A stretch of DNA of 64,000 bases from positions 41,557 to 105,556 of the forward strand of contig JAJCZL010000009.1 in the NCBI GenBank assembly GCA_029262415.1, in the 5' to 3' direction. This DNA is from Deltaproteobacteria bacterium (GTDB lineage: Bacteria > Desulfobacterota > Binatia > UBA1149 > JAJCZL01). Positions 1 through 7,294 of this stretch are shown here, piece after piece (the first letter of the stretch is position 1; each line of letters begins with the position of its first letter). The position numbers were made by a program, and so were the translations under genes. The notes beneath the pieces are model-generated. The model saw only the letters and a program-made list of their open reading frames with translations, had not been told where the DNA came from and made no database searches.

Positions 1-465
1 ATCCGCCGCGTCGCCGATAGAATCCGCTGCATCAATGCGGCCGAACACGGGGCGACGTTCTTGGACGTATTTGTGATGCTGGTCGAGGAGGGCCGTACCA
101 GAGAGGACGCCTACGCTACCGCGGTCCGTGTGTTCCGAGGAAGCACCCCGGATGGCGGCCCGTTCACCAAGGACCTCGCATACGGCAAAGGCTTTGTGCA
201 GATCTACAACTTCATGCGGCTCGCGGTTAAACGCGGTCGAATTGACATGATACCGCTGTTGTTTTGCGGAAAACTACGACTGGAGCAGATCGGCGTACTT
301 GCAGAACTGCGTGACCGTGGACTGCTCGGCGAGCCCAAATTGCTCCCGCCCCAGTTCGCCGACCTCAACGCACTGACCGCCTGGATGACGTTCTCCAACT
401 TCTTCAACCGCATCGATTTGCCTCTTGTAGAGAGGGATTTAGCGGCAATTTTCGCAACGGTATAG
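1..465 (+). CDS. DUF1704 / tyrosine-carboxypeptidase-like protein, C-terminal part
   Basis: The reading frame is open from base 1, so the gene starts upstream of the window and only about 154 C-terminal residues are visible. The segment with YGKGFVQIYNF, a GK-containing helix and the closing WMTFSNFFNRI motif matches the end of the DUF1704 family (KIAA0895-like or 'QEGLA motif' proteins), which are predicted zinc-peptidase-fold proteins related to tubulin/matrix carboxypeptidases. The HExxH-type metal site would lie in the missing upstream part. The gene ends at TAG 463-465. The substrate in bacteria is unknown. The family call rests on the C-terminal motif alone. Confidence 0.7.
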   Translation: MRRVADRIRCINAAEHGATFLDVFVMLVEEGRTREDAYATAVRVFRGSTPDGGPFTKDLAYGKGFVQIYNFMRLAVKRGRIDMIPLLFCGKLRLEQIGVLAELRDRGLLGEPKLLPPQFADLNALTAWMTFSNFFNRIDLPLVERDLAAIFATV

Positions 466-577
466 CGATGGGGGTAACCCTGCACACAGTTGTTGAGAAC
501 GACACAGCAGAACGCAAAATATCCGTAGGGGCGATGTCGTAAAGTTCAGAGGAGGTCATTGTTTTTTTGTACTATAA

Positions 578-1474
578 GTGATGATGCATCCTCCGGTTGC
601 CGGCAAAGAAGAGTCCACGCACTCGACCTCTTCGTCTGCGTCGGACAAGCCCGTTGACACCGCACTCACAGAACTTTCCGGCCGCGTTCGTTCGGCGTTT
701 ACAGAGCTCGAGACCCTGCAGAAGTCGCTCCGCGAACAGTCCGAAAGCATCACTAAAAGCGAAGAACAACTCGTACTCCTCAGTGCCGAACTAAAGACGC
801 GCGAGGAGACACTCGCCGAGCAGTCCGCCGTGCTCAAGAGCGCGGAAGCTGAACTGCGCCGACGCGACTCGGAGCTGAACACCCGTAACGCCGTTCTCGA
901 AGAGACGTGTGCATCCATCAAAAGCGAAGAGGATCGCGTCAAGGCTTTGGCCCAAGGCATCGAGACTTTCCAGGCCGAACTCGACGAACGTGAAGCGCAA
1001 ATCACCGAGGACACCGAAAGGGTAGCCAAAGCGGAAGGCATACTCGCTCAATACCAGGGTGAACTCGACGGGCGTAGCGCCGCTCTCGATGCACGCAAAT
1101 CCGAGCTCGACGACTACGAGGCCGAACTCCGCGCCCGCGAAGAATCGGTCGCCGGCTTTGAGGAGATGCTCGATCAACTCCAAGTCAAAGTAGCCGCCCA
1201 AAAGGCCCGCGCTCCACGCGCTGCCGCCGCGGTTGAGCCGCCCCCGGTAGCGTCCGAGCCCATGGCCCCAGCGCGACAGCCCGAGACCCCGATGGAAGCG
1301 GAGGCGGCGGAATTGGTAAAGCCGGTCGAACACACAGTCGACGTTTCCGATTTCAGCAAAGACGAACTGGCGACGTACCATACCCGCTGTAACTTGAGCG
1401 ACAAACCACGTTTCGAGATCGCGGAGGACATTCGCGCCGAGCGCTCCAGTCACTCTACGCGGCGCTGGCGGTAG
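578..1474 (+). CDS. Coiled-coil protein of unknown function
   Basis: A 298-residue acidic protein. Residues about 30-215 are a nearly continuous heptad-rich coiled coil (repeated L/E/K/R segments with phrases such as AELKTREE and AELDEREAQI). An Ala/Pro-rich linker follows (about 210-250), then a short basic C terminus. There is no signal peptide or membrane segment, so it is probably cytoplasmic and structural, or a scaffold. GTG 578 is followed by ATG at 581 and 584, and an in-frame TAA lies directly upstream, so the start must be one of these three. The GGAGG at about 551-555 is too far away for a normal ribosome site. I do not recognise a family. A DnaQ-like exonuclease lies downstream beyond a large inverted repeat. 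Confidence 0.6.
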   Translation: MMMHPPVAGKEESTHSTSSSASDKPVDTALTELSGRVRSAFTELETLQKSLREQSESITKSEEQLVLLSAELKTREETLAEQSAVLKSAEAELRRRDSELNTRNAVLEETCASIKSEEDRVKALAQGIETFQAELDEREAQITEDTERVAKAEGILAQYQGELDGRSAALDARKSELDDYEAELRAREESVAGFEEMLDQLQVKVAAQKARAPRAAAAVEPPPVASEPMAPARQPETPMEAEAAELVKPVEHTVDVSDFSKDELATYHTRCNLSDKPRFEIAEDIRAERSSHSTRRWR

Positions 1475-1481
1475 GCCGGGG

Positions 1482-1541
1482 CGCAAGAAAGCGGGTCAGG
1501 TACTTCTCCATCGCGACAAGTGCCTGACCCGCTTTCTTGCG
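1482..1541 (+). terminator. Perfect 19-bp inverted repeat, terminator-like
   Basis: The arms 1482-1500 (CGCAAGAAAGCGGGTCAGG) and 1523-1541 are exact reverse complements. Pairing continues a few bases inward with a G-U pair, leaving a loop of about 15-22 nt. It begins 8 bp after the stop codon of the coiled-coil gene. No T-tract follows, so a classical Rho-independent terminator is uncertain. It could also be a REP-like element or an mRNA-stabilising hairpin. Confidence 0.45.
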
Positions 1542-1583
1542 TCCGTCATTTACGCACAGTCTGCGACCGTGCACGGTCGGCTC

Positions 1584-1612
1584 AGGAGGTAGTTTCGCTA
1601 TACTACCCTCCT
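1584..1612 (+). promoter_or_regulatory. Leader hairpin upstream of the exonuclease gene
   Basis: AGGAGGTAGT (1584-1593) can pair with ACTACCCTCCT (1602-1612), with one bulged base and an 8-nt loop. It lies 33 nt before the chosen start codon. The pairing hides a purine-rich ribosome-site-like stretch, while the GGAG used for translation (1634-1637) is outside it. A regulatory role is inferred from structure only. Confidence 0.25.
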
Positions 1613-1645
1613 ACCCTCACCGTTAGACCACGTGGAGACAGACTG

Positions 1646-2545
1646 ATGGATGGCAAGGCCAAGCTCGAAGAACTCGCAGCCAAACTCGACGCCCACCCCG
1701 ACTATCGTGTACTGCGAAGGCTCGATCCCCCTGAGCGCTACGCCGAAGAGCCGCGCGGACAGACCCACCGCGCGTTGTTCGTTGACTGCGAGACAACTGG
1801 TCTGGACACCGACACCGCCGCGGTTATCGAACTGGCCATGGTGCCATTCGTACACGATGCAGAAGCGCGCATCGTCGCGGTCTGCAAAAAAGAAACCTTC
1901 GTGGAACTCGCCGACCCCGGCATCGCCATCCCACCGGAAGTTATTGCGCTGACCGGCATCACCGACGAGATGGTAAAGGGCCGTGCAATCGACGCCGACC
2001 GGGTCGTAGCACTGGTCGGGACCGCCGAATTGATCGTCGCCCACAACGCCGGGTTCGATCGACCGGTCATGGAACGGCATTGGCCGATCTTCGCAGACTG
2101 CAATTGGGGGTGTTCGTTGCGCGATGTCGATTGGAAAGCAGCAGGGATCAATCAGGGATCGCTCGAAGCGATCGCCGCCCGCTCTGGAGTCTTCTACGAT
2201 GGACACCGTGCCGACGCGGATTGTTACGCAGGCATACACATCCTTGCGCAGGATCGGCCAAACGCCGAGGGAACGTTTCTCAAAGAACTGCTTGCGACCG
2301 CCGGCGCATGTTCGTATCTGGTGCGCGCGATTGGCGCGCCGTTCGACAAGAAAGACATGCTCAAGTCGCGCGGCTACCGTTGGCACGATGGCAAAAAGGG
2401 TCTTTCCAAGCATTGGTTCGTGCAGGTTGGGACCGACCACCTCGAGGCCGAGAAAGAATTTCTGTTCGCGGAGATCTACGGACGAGAAAGGGATATTCCG
2501 ATCGAACAGCAGTCCGCCGCCACTCGCTATTCAGGGCGCGTCTGA
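1646..2545 (+). CDS. DnaQ-like DEDDh 3'-5' exonuclease
   Basis: A 299-aa protein with an RNase T / DNA polymerase III epsilon-type exonuclease domain over roughly residues 40-215. The DEDDh residues are visible: D47 and E49 in FVDCETTGLD, the Asp in AHNAGFDRPV, and His/Asp in GHRADADC. The remaining 80 residues resemble the extension found in stand-alone DnaQ-fold '3'-5' exonuclease' proteins. Such enzymes trim single-stranded DNA or RNA 3' ends using two metal ions. I chose ATG 1646 because GGAG lies 8 nt upstream. The longer frame from 1520 runs back into the inverted repeat and adds residues unlike the family. The gene stands alone after a leader hairpin. The exact substrate is not predictable. 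Confidence 0.85.
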   Translation: MDGKAKLEELAAKLDAHPDYRVLRRLDPPERYAEEPRGQTHRALFVDCETTGLDTDTAAVIELAMVPFVHDAEARIVAVCKKETFVELADPGIAIPPEVIALTGITDEMVKGRAIDADRVVALVGTAELIVAHNAGFDRPVMERHWPIFADCNWGCSLRDVDWKAAGINQGSLEAIAARSGVFYDGHRADADCYAGIHILAQDRPNAEGTFLKELLATAGACSYLVRAIGAPFDKKDMLKSRGYRWHDGKKGLSKHWFVQVGTDHLEAEKEFLFAEIYGRERDIPIEQQSAATRYSGRV

Positions 2546-2575
2546 ATAGGAATCTGCGGCCCTCCGAGGTAACTC

Positions 2576-3514
2576 TTGCCGACCGTGCGTCGCGCCCTCG
2601 AACTCGCAACCAACGCCTTTCCCTTGTGGGTAATCGCGGGCGCAATCCTCGCGCTTATCCACCCACCTGCGGTCACCTGGTTTCGCGGCCCCTTCATCGT
2701 CTGGGGCCTGGCCGTGATCATGCTCGGTATGGGCATCACCCTCAGCTTCGACCATTTCCGCAGTGCAGCGAAGATGCCGCGCGCCCTGACGGCCGGATTG
2801 GCCGCGCAGTACCTGATTATGCCGACGCTCGGGTTCAGCGTTGCGAAAGCTCTCTCACTGCCCACCCCGCTCGCTGTCGGTGTGATCCTGGTTTCGTGCT
2901 GCCCGGGGGGAACCGCATCTAATGTCGTGGCCTACCTGGCGCGAGCAAACGTCGCGCTCTCCGTACTCATGACGATGGCATCTACGTTCGCGGCAATCGC
3001 GACGACACCGCTTCTCACCAAAGCGCTGGCCGGCACCTACGTGCCCGTCGACGCCTACGGCCTGTTCTTGAGCACCGTCCAGGTCGTATTATTGCCGGTC
3101 CTCGTCGGCATTGCGCTGCACCACGCGGCACCGCGCCTTGTCAGTGCCGTGTTGCCGGTCGCGCCCCTGGTCTCGGTCGCCGCGATCGCGATGATCTGCG
3201 CGAGTATAATCGGACAAAGTGCCGACGCTTTCCGTGAATCGGGCGCGGCCTTGGTCAGCGCAGTGGTCGTACTGCATGTGGGAGGTTTCGTCATCGGCCA
3301 CGCGTTCGCTCGGATATTGGGCTATGACGAACTCGTACGCCGTACCGTCTCCATTGAAGTCGGGATGCAGAACTCGGGACTCGCCGCGGTCCTCGCGCGT
3401 CGCCACTTTGCTGACCCTCTCACCGCCCTGCCCGCAGCTATTTCGGCAACCACACACTCGGTGATCGGAAGCTTGGCAGCAGCCGTCTGGCGCGCTAAGC
3501 CGCCTGCTTCATAG
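2576..3514 (+). CDS. Bile acid:sodium symporter family (SBF/PanS-like) transporter
   Basis: A 312-aa polytopic inner-membrane protein with about nine or ten hydrophobic segments. The family hallmarks are CCPGGTASNVVAYLARANVALSV-type sequence around residues 107-125 (the sodium-site crossover region) and EVGMQNSGLAAVLA near residue 260. Bacterial members (YocS/PanS/ASBT-like) use sodium to move organic anions such as keto-pantoate or bile acids. The substrate here is unknown. The start is TTG 2576 with GAGGT just upstream. No ATG fits before the first membrane helix. It lies 30 bp after the exonuclease gene and overlaps the convergent ABC1 kinase gene by 6 bp. Confidence 0.85.
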   Translation: MPTVRRALELATNAFPLWVIAGAILALIHPPAVTWFRGPFIVWGLAVIMLGMGITLSFDHFRSAAKMPRALTAGLAAQYLIMPTLGFSVAKALSLPTPLAVGVILVSCCPGGTASNVVAYLARANVALSVLMTMASTFAAIATTPLLTKALAGTYVPVDAYGLFLSTVQVVLLPVLVGIALHHAAPRLVSAVLPVAPLVSVAAIAMICASIIGQSADAFRESGAALVSAVVVLHVGGFVIGHAFARILGYDELVRRTVSIEVGMQNSGLAAVLARRHFADPLTALPAAISATTHSVIGSLAAAVWRAKPPAS

Positions 3515-4870
3515 GTACGGCTCGACAAGCGCACGGGTGTTCAGCTGCGCGCGGAGGTTTTGGCACAGAAGAAATGTCCCACCGAGTTTTCGTTGTACAA
3601 ACAACAGCTCGGACGGCGGAGGCCGCCTGAGTTCGCGCTCAAATGCGAGTTTCATACCCGCCGAACGAGCCCGGCTCGGCAGATCGCTCGCCCCGTAGTC
3701 ATACACACCGCGTTCAACCAGGGGCTCGATCGAAAGCACGATGAAATCGGCAAGACCGCGCGCTTGATCCTCGCTGTCACCCGGCTCCAGCCAGCCGAAC
3801 TCGCGCGCCAGCCTGGCGACTAAATCACGGTCGTCCGCGATCGAGGCACGAACGATGCGTAAGTAACGCTCGGATAGTTCGCGCGGGATTCGGATGGTGG
3901 ACCCGAAGTCGAGCAGCACCAGACGCCCGCTGTCCGGTTCGGTCATGAAGTTCGCCGAGTTCGGGTCCGATTGCATCCATCCATACTCAAACAGTTCGCT
4001 AAGAACCAGAGCCTGCATGTTGCGCCCGAAATGATCACGCAACGACTGCGAGAAATCGTTGCTCCAAAGTTCGCTCAACGGCCGGGCGTCCACGTAGTCC
4101 ATCGCCAGGATCCGCGCAGTCGTGAGATCTGAGTGAACTCGAGGCACCAGATAGCGCGCATCGCCTTCAAGCAACGCAGCGAAGCGTTCCATGTTCTCAC
4201 CCTCGCGCTTGTAATCCGTCTCACGACGCAGCTCCCGTTTGATCGTCTGAAGGAACGGCTTCAGATCGGTGTCTGCCGGAAAGACCCGGATCAACCTGAG
4301 CAAGGTCGCCAAGTTATCGACGTCGCTCTCGATGCTCTTGGCGACACCCGGAAATTGGATTTTGAGGGCGAGCGTGGTGCCGTCATGCCTGCGCGCACGA
4401 TGGACCTGGCCGATCGAGGCAGAAGCGACCGGATCCTCTTCGAACTCGGCAAAACGTTCGCGCCATCGCTTGCCGTAGGCGCGCGTCAGGACGCCGTACA
4501 ACTGCGCCTTGCTCATCGTGTCGCCGGACGCCCGCAGCATAGCCAGCGCCTCCGTCACCGCGGGCGGCAACAGAGCATCGCCCTCGAGCGACATGATCTG
4601 CCCCATCTTCATCGCCGCGCCGCGCATCCGCGAGAGTTGCGCAGCCAGCTGTTGCGCATTGGCGGCGCTGAGAACGGCAGCGGAAAACCCGGGCAGATCG
4701 CCTGACCACCAACGACGGACACCTTCACGCGCCGCGTTGGCCGCAATGCCTCCCGCGGTCGCACCGAGACGCAGCACGCGTTCGACCCGTCCGCTGGGGA
4801 CTCGCGACGCGGCACGCGCTCGCGGTGTATGCGCAGCCGGCGGCTTCGGCGTTTCGGTGTTGCGGCTCAT
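3509..4870 (-). CDS. ABC1/UbiB (AarF) atypical kinase-like protein
   Basis: A 453-aa protein of the ADCK/COQ8/UbiB superfamily, whose members support ubiquinone or other isoprenoid-lipid metabolism through an ATPase/kinase-like fold. Visible motifs are the family-specific KxGQ segment (KMGQ, residues 88-91), SIGQVHRA (the atypical nucleotide loop), LALKIQFPG with the conserved Lys, a catalytic-loop equivalent DPNSANF, and the metal-binding LLDFGS. The N-terminal 25 residues are Pro/Arg-rich and probably disordered. There is no C-terminal transmembrane pair as in E. coli UbiB, so it may be peripheral. Divergent from the secreted protein at 5159. No quinone biosynthesis genes are adjacent, so the pathway assignment is by family only. 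Confidence 0.88.
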   Translation of the reverse strand: MSRNTETPKPPAAHTPRARAASRVPSGRVERVLRLGATAGGIAANAAREGVRRWWSGDLPGFSAAVLSAANAQQLAAQLSRMRGAAMKMGQIMSLEGDALLPPAVTEALAMLRASGDTMSKAQLYGVLTRAYGKRWRERFAEFEEDPVASASIGQVHRARRHDGTTLALKIQFPGVAKSIESDVDNLATLLRLIRVFPADTDLKPFLQTIKRELRRETDYKREGENMERFAALLEGDARYLVPRVHSDLTTARILAMDYVDARPLSELWSNDFSQSLRDHFGRNMQALVLSELFEYGWMQSDPNSANFMTEPDSGRLVLLDFGSTIRIPRELSERYLRIVRASIADDRDLVARLAREFGWLEPGDSEDQARGLADFIVLSIEPLVERGVYDYGASDLPSRARSAGMKLAFERELRRPPPSELLFVQRKLGGTFLLCQNLRAQLNTRALVEPYL

Positions 4871-5158
4871 TGTCTATATGCGCGGCGCGGGCCAATCGGC
4901 GGCCGGATCCCGCAAGCGCGCCCGTCACTGTATCCTTAGCGAGCGCCGCAAACACCTTCTCGCGGACCCAAGACATCGCGAATAAGGCAGTCTAACAGAT
5001 TGTTTTTAATTGGCTTTTTGTTTTCTCCTATTTTCACGTCAACCGCCGTGAAGGGGGCTTCGTCTGCACAGGTAGAGGGCGGAAGCGCCCGCCGGCGGTG
5101 AGCGTATGCGAAGCGTCAGCCGAGCGCGGAGACCGGACACAAGACAGGAGGTGTCAAG

Positions 5159-5635
5159 ATGACTACAGCGAAAGCCAAACCGATTAGCGCGGCCGTGACG
5201 GCCTTTGCGTTTGCAGCCACCACGCTGATCGCCGCCCCTGGGGTTGCGATGGCCGAATCGTCGCGCAACAACCATAAGAACTACGGCTACAGCGGCGGCC
5301 ATAACTCAAGGCCCCAACATGGGTCGTATAACGGCGGTCACCGATCGGGATCGCACCACGACTCCTATCGAGGGTCACAGCACCGTCCGTGGTATCGACC
5401 GGCACCGCACTACTCCTACAACGACGCCCAGCGCAGACCCTGGAGCGGCGGACACGGGTATCGCCCGCCTGCCCACCGACCGACTCCTCGTTGTTACAGC
5501 CGCAGCCACGGGCACGCCTATGGGCAGCCGCATGGCGACTACAGATACAGGACCTCCTCGCACCACAACCACGTCGGCGAGGTAATCGGAGCGTTTGCGC
5601 TGACAGCGGCAGCAGTTGCAATCCTCACCCACTGA
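5159..5635 (+). CDS. Secreted His/Tyr/Gly/Arg-rich low-complexity protein
   Basis: A 158-aa protein with a clear Sec signal peptide (hydrophobic residues about 9-27, cleavage near AMA-ES at 31/32). The body of about 100 residues is dominated by His, Gly, Ser, Tyr and Arg. The final 17 residues are hydrophobic (VIGAFALTAAAVAILTH), suggesting insertion or anchoring in a membrane. A strong AGGAGG sits 8 nt before ATG 5159. His-rich exported proteins often bind metals, but no catalytic domain is recognisable and I assign no function. It is monocistronic, followed by the hairpin at 5662. The upstream 288 bp (4871-5158) is AT-rich near 5000-5035 and should hold both divergent promoters. Confidence 0.7.
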   Translation: MTTAKAKPISAAVTAFAFAATTLIAAPGVAMAESSRNNHKNYGYSGGHNSRPQHGSYNGGHRSGSHHDSYRGSQHRPWYRPAPHYSYNDAQRRPWSGGHGYRPPAHRPTPRCYSRSHGHAYGQPHGDYRYRTSSHHNHVGEVIGAFALTAAAVAILTH

Positions 5636-5661
5636 GGCCGGCAAGCGATCGAATGAACGAG

Positions 5662-5690
5662 AGCCGGGGCCGATGATGTCGGCCCCGGCT
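5662..5690 (+). terminator. Rho-independent-type terminator hairpin
   Basis: A perfect 12-bp stem (AGCCGGGGCCGA pairs with 5679-5690) closes a 5-nt loop TGATG, 27 bp after the stop of the His-rich secreted protein gene. Only a short T-containing stretch follows. Confidence 0.7.
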
Positions 5691-5780
5691 TGTCAGTTTC
5701 TGCCGGCGAGGGAAGCTCTGCACAAGTCTTTCGAAATGAGATAAGTACGTAAGCCGAGCGACTCGTGAGGAGGTTGGGCG

Positions 5781-5954
5781 ATGGGTGAGCAGCGTAGGTT
5801 CGCGTCGGTAGCGTGCAGTCGGAAAGGAAAGGTAACGCGCCGGGAGCGATTTCTCGCCGAGATGGACGCGGTGATACCGTGGAAGCCGTTGCTGGGCATG
5901 AAGCTGCACGTGGGGACGGACTGCAAGACAGGCCGGGTAGCGCCGGCCGGCTAG
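5781..5954 (+). pseudogene. IS5-family transposase remnant
   Basis: This is a 57-codon frame beginning at ATG 5781 with GAGGAGG upstream. Residues 18-36 read TRRERFLAEMDAVIPWKPL, which matches the N-terminal region of IS5-type DDE transposases (pattern RRExFLxEMDxVVPW). It then jumps to GMKLHVGTDCKTGRV, which belongs to the middle catalytic region (GMKxHIGVDxxTGLVH) some 100 residues further on in intact proteins, and stops at TAG 5952. An internal deletion therefore removed most of the gene. No terminal inverted repeats are obvious. The rest of the 5691-6064 gap contains only the 22-nt palindromic repeat at 5981. Confidence 0.65.
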
Positions 5955-5980
5955 GTTCCGCGAGCTGAAACCGCGCTACG

Positions 5981-6002
5981 TTCCGCGCGGAATGTGGATA
6001 AC
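5981..6002. repeat. 22-nt palindrome-containing repeat, copy 1, with a DnaA-box match
   Basis: The core TTCCGCGCGGAA is a perfect palindrome and is followed by TGTGGATAAC. The 22-nt unit recurs at 16004-16025 with one substitution. Bases 5993-6001 (TGTGGATAA) are the exact complement of the consensus DnaA box TTATCCACA. A single box is not an origin. The function is unknown. Confidence 0.5.
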
Positions 6003-6064
6003 TCGGCGCAAAGTACACCGGCGGCACGATGATCGGTCCGCTCAGTCACTTGTGCAGAGCTTCC

Positions 6065-7036
6065 CTAGATCCCGAGCACCAGCAAGCCGACGACGAGCGC
6101 GATGGCCATGATCACATGGATCACCGCAAAAAAGTGCGCCCATAGCGGATAGCGCAGGCTGTAAACGTTGACCCAAACCGGTAAAGGCAAGCGGCTCTTT
6201 ACCATGTCGGCCCGGTGTAAGACTTGATTGAAGAACGTGGCGAAACACAGACAGGTGCCGATCCAGATCGGAAACGACATAACGGCGAACGGCGCCTCTC
6301 CGCGAGAAAAGACGTAAGGCGCGCCGATCAGAACCGTAAGAAACCCGGCAACCACGCCCAGGTTCTTCCAGTCTTCAAAGACCTGTACGTAGTAACGCGA
6401 CGCACGCTTCACGCGCTCGTCAGTGGTAAAGCCCGGCAAAACGTCCGCGCACAGATCCACCAGGAACACGCCCAACGACAGATAGATCCCTGCGAGCAAC
6501 ACGCATTGAGCAACACTCGGGCCCGACGGCCGACCGAGCGCTGACACCATAGCCGCGACGAAAACTCCAAGCGCAGCGATACAAGCAAACGAGTACAACT
6601 TCACACCCAGCTCTGCCGAGTGGAATCGGAGCGTACCGTCGGACCGGCGTCGCTCGGCGATGCAAACACCGTCGACAGAGACTGTAGTCAGATCCCCGCT
6701 CGCAGCGACACGCTCGGCAACAGTCGCGAGCTCGGCCGCAAGCACCGATTGAAACCAGAAGTGTGCTCCGACCAAGAAGAGAGCCAAAAGTGCAGCAGCG
6801 CTCGCGCCTGCCGTACGCGAAACTGCGAGTACCAGCCAAACGAGCATTGCCAGCAGCCAGAGCCTGTCGAGCCACCTGGTCAGCCCGAGGTACTCATGAA
6901 CGGCGACGGTCGAGAAAGGACTCGGGCGGCTGCGCAGGCACAGACTGGTCGACAAGCCCATGATCGCGGGAAAGAACATCATCGCGACGGCGTGAAGAAG
7001 CGGCGCGAAACTGTTCGGTGTAGCGGCGCCCATCAA
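6065..7036 (-). CDS. Multi-pass membrane protein of unknown function
   Basis: A 323-aa protein with about eight hydrophobic segments: near residues 10-32, 58-80, 83-105, 150-170, 183-205, 230-250, 258-280 and 298-320. Between segments 3 and 4 there is a soluble loop with a charged ERRRSDGTLRFHSAE stretch. I see no conserved catalytic or transporter motif and do not recognise the family. It starts 9 bp after the ribbon-helix-helix gene stop, so the two are probably co-transcribed as the last genes of a minus-strand run from 11082. It is an inner-membrane protein by composition. Confidence 0.65.
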   Translation of the reverse strand: MMGAATPNSFAPLLHAVAMMFFPAIMGLSTSLCLRSRPSPFSTVAVHEYLGLTRWLDRLWLLAMLVWLVLAVSRTAGASAAALLALFLVGAHFWFQSVLAAELATVAERVAASGDLTTVSVDGVCIAERRRSDGTLRFHSAELGVKLYSFACIAALGVFVAAMVSALGRPSGPSVAQCVLLAGIYLSLGVFLVDLCADVLPGFTTDERVKRASRYYVQVFEDWKNLGVVAGFLTVLIGAPYVFSRGEAPFAVMSFPIWIGTCLCFATFFNQVLHRADMVKSRLPLPVWVNVYSLRYPLWAHFFAVIHVIMAIALVVGLLVLGI

Positions 7037-7045
7037 TTCGCGAGC

Positions 7046-7249
7046 CTACTTAGAAGTTCCTCGCTTAGCGTCGGTACGATCGTGCTCCGCGTCCGCGGGT
7101 CGGCGCGAGTCGGTATGACCCACCGCCGGCGAGCCAAGGCCGCTCCGGATCATTTCGTTAACCACGCCGGAGACAGAAATGCCCCGTTCTTCGGCGAGGC
7201 GCTTGAGTCGCTTTAGGAGTTCATCGTCAATCGCAATGGTCAGCGGCAT
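7046..7249 (-). CDS. Ribbon-helix-helix (CopG/Arc-type) DNA-binding protein
   Basis: A 67-aa protein. Residues 2-38 fit the RHH fold: a beta strand (LTIAIDDEL), a helix (LKRLKRLAEERG), a turn and a second helix (SVSGVVNEMIRSGL). A polar, charged tail follows. RHH dimers insert the strand pair into the DNA major groove and usually act as repressors or antitoxins. The next gene, 9 bp downstream, is a membrane protein and not a recognisable toxin. So this is either an autoregulator of that gene or part of an unusual pair. It lies 45 bp downstream of the ABC-F gene on the same strand. Confidence 0.75.
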   Translation of the reverse strand: MPLTIAIDDELLKRLKRLAEERGISVSGVVNEMIRSGLGSPAVGHTDSRRPADAEHDRTDAKRGTSK

Positions 7250-7294
7250 CCGCGCATCCTAGCAACCCGGCAGACCACACCAAAGCGCGGCGGT

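Noticed and set aside
5993..6001. Replication origin suggested by a perfect DnaA box
   Set aside because: Only one box is present, with no AT-rich unwinding region, dnaA/dnaN genes or box cluster.
7046..7249. Toxin-antitoxin module around the ribbon-helix-helix gene
   Set aside because: No recognisable toxin is adjacent. The neighbours are an ABC-F gene and a 323-aa membrane protein.
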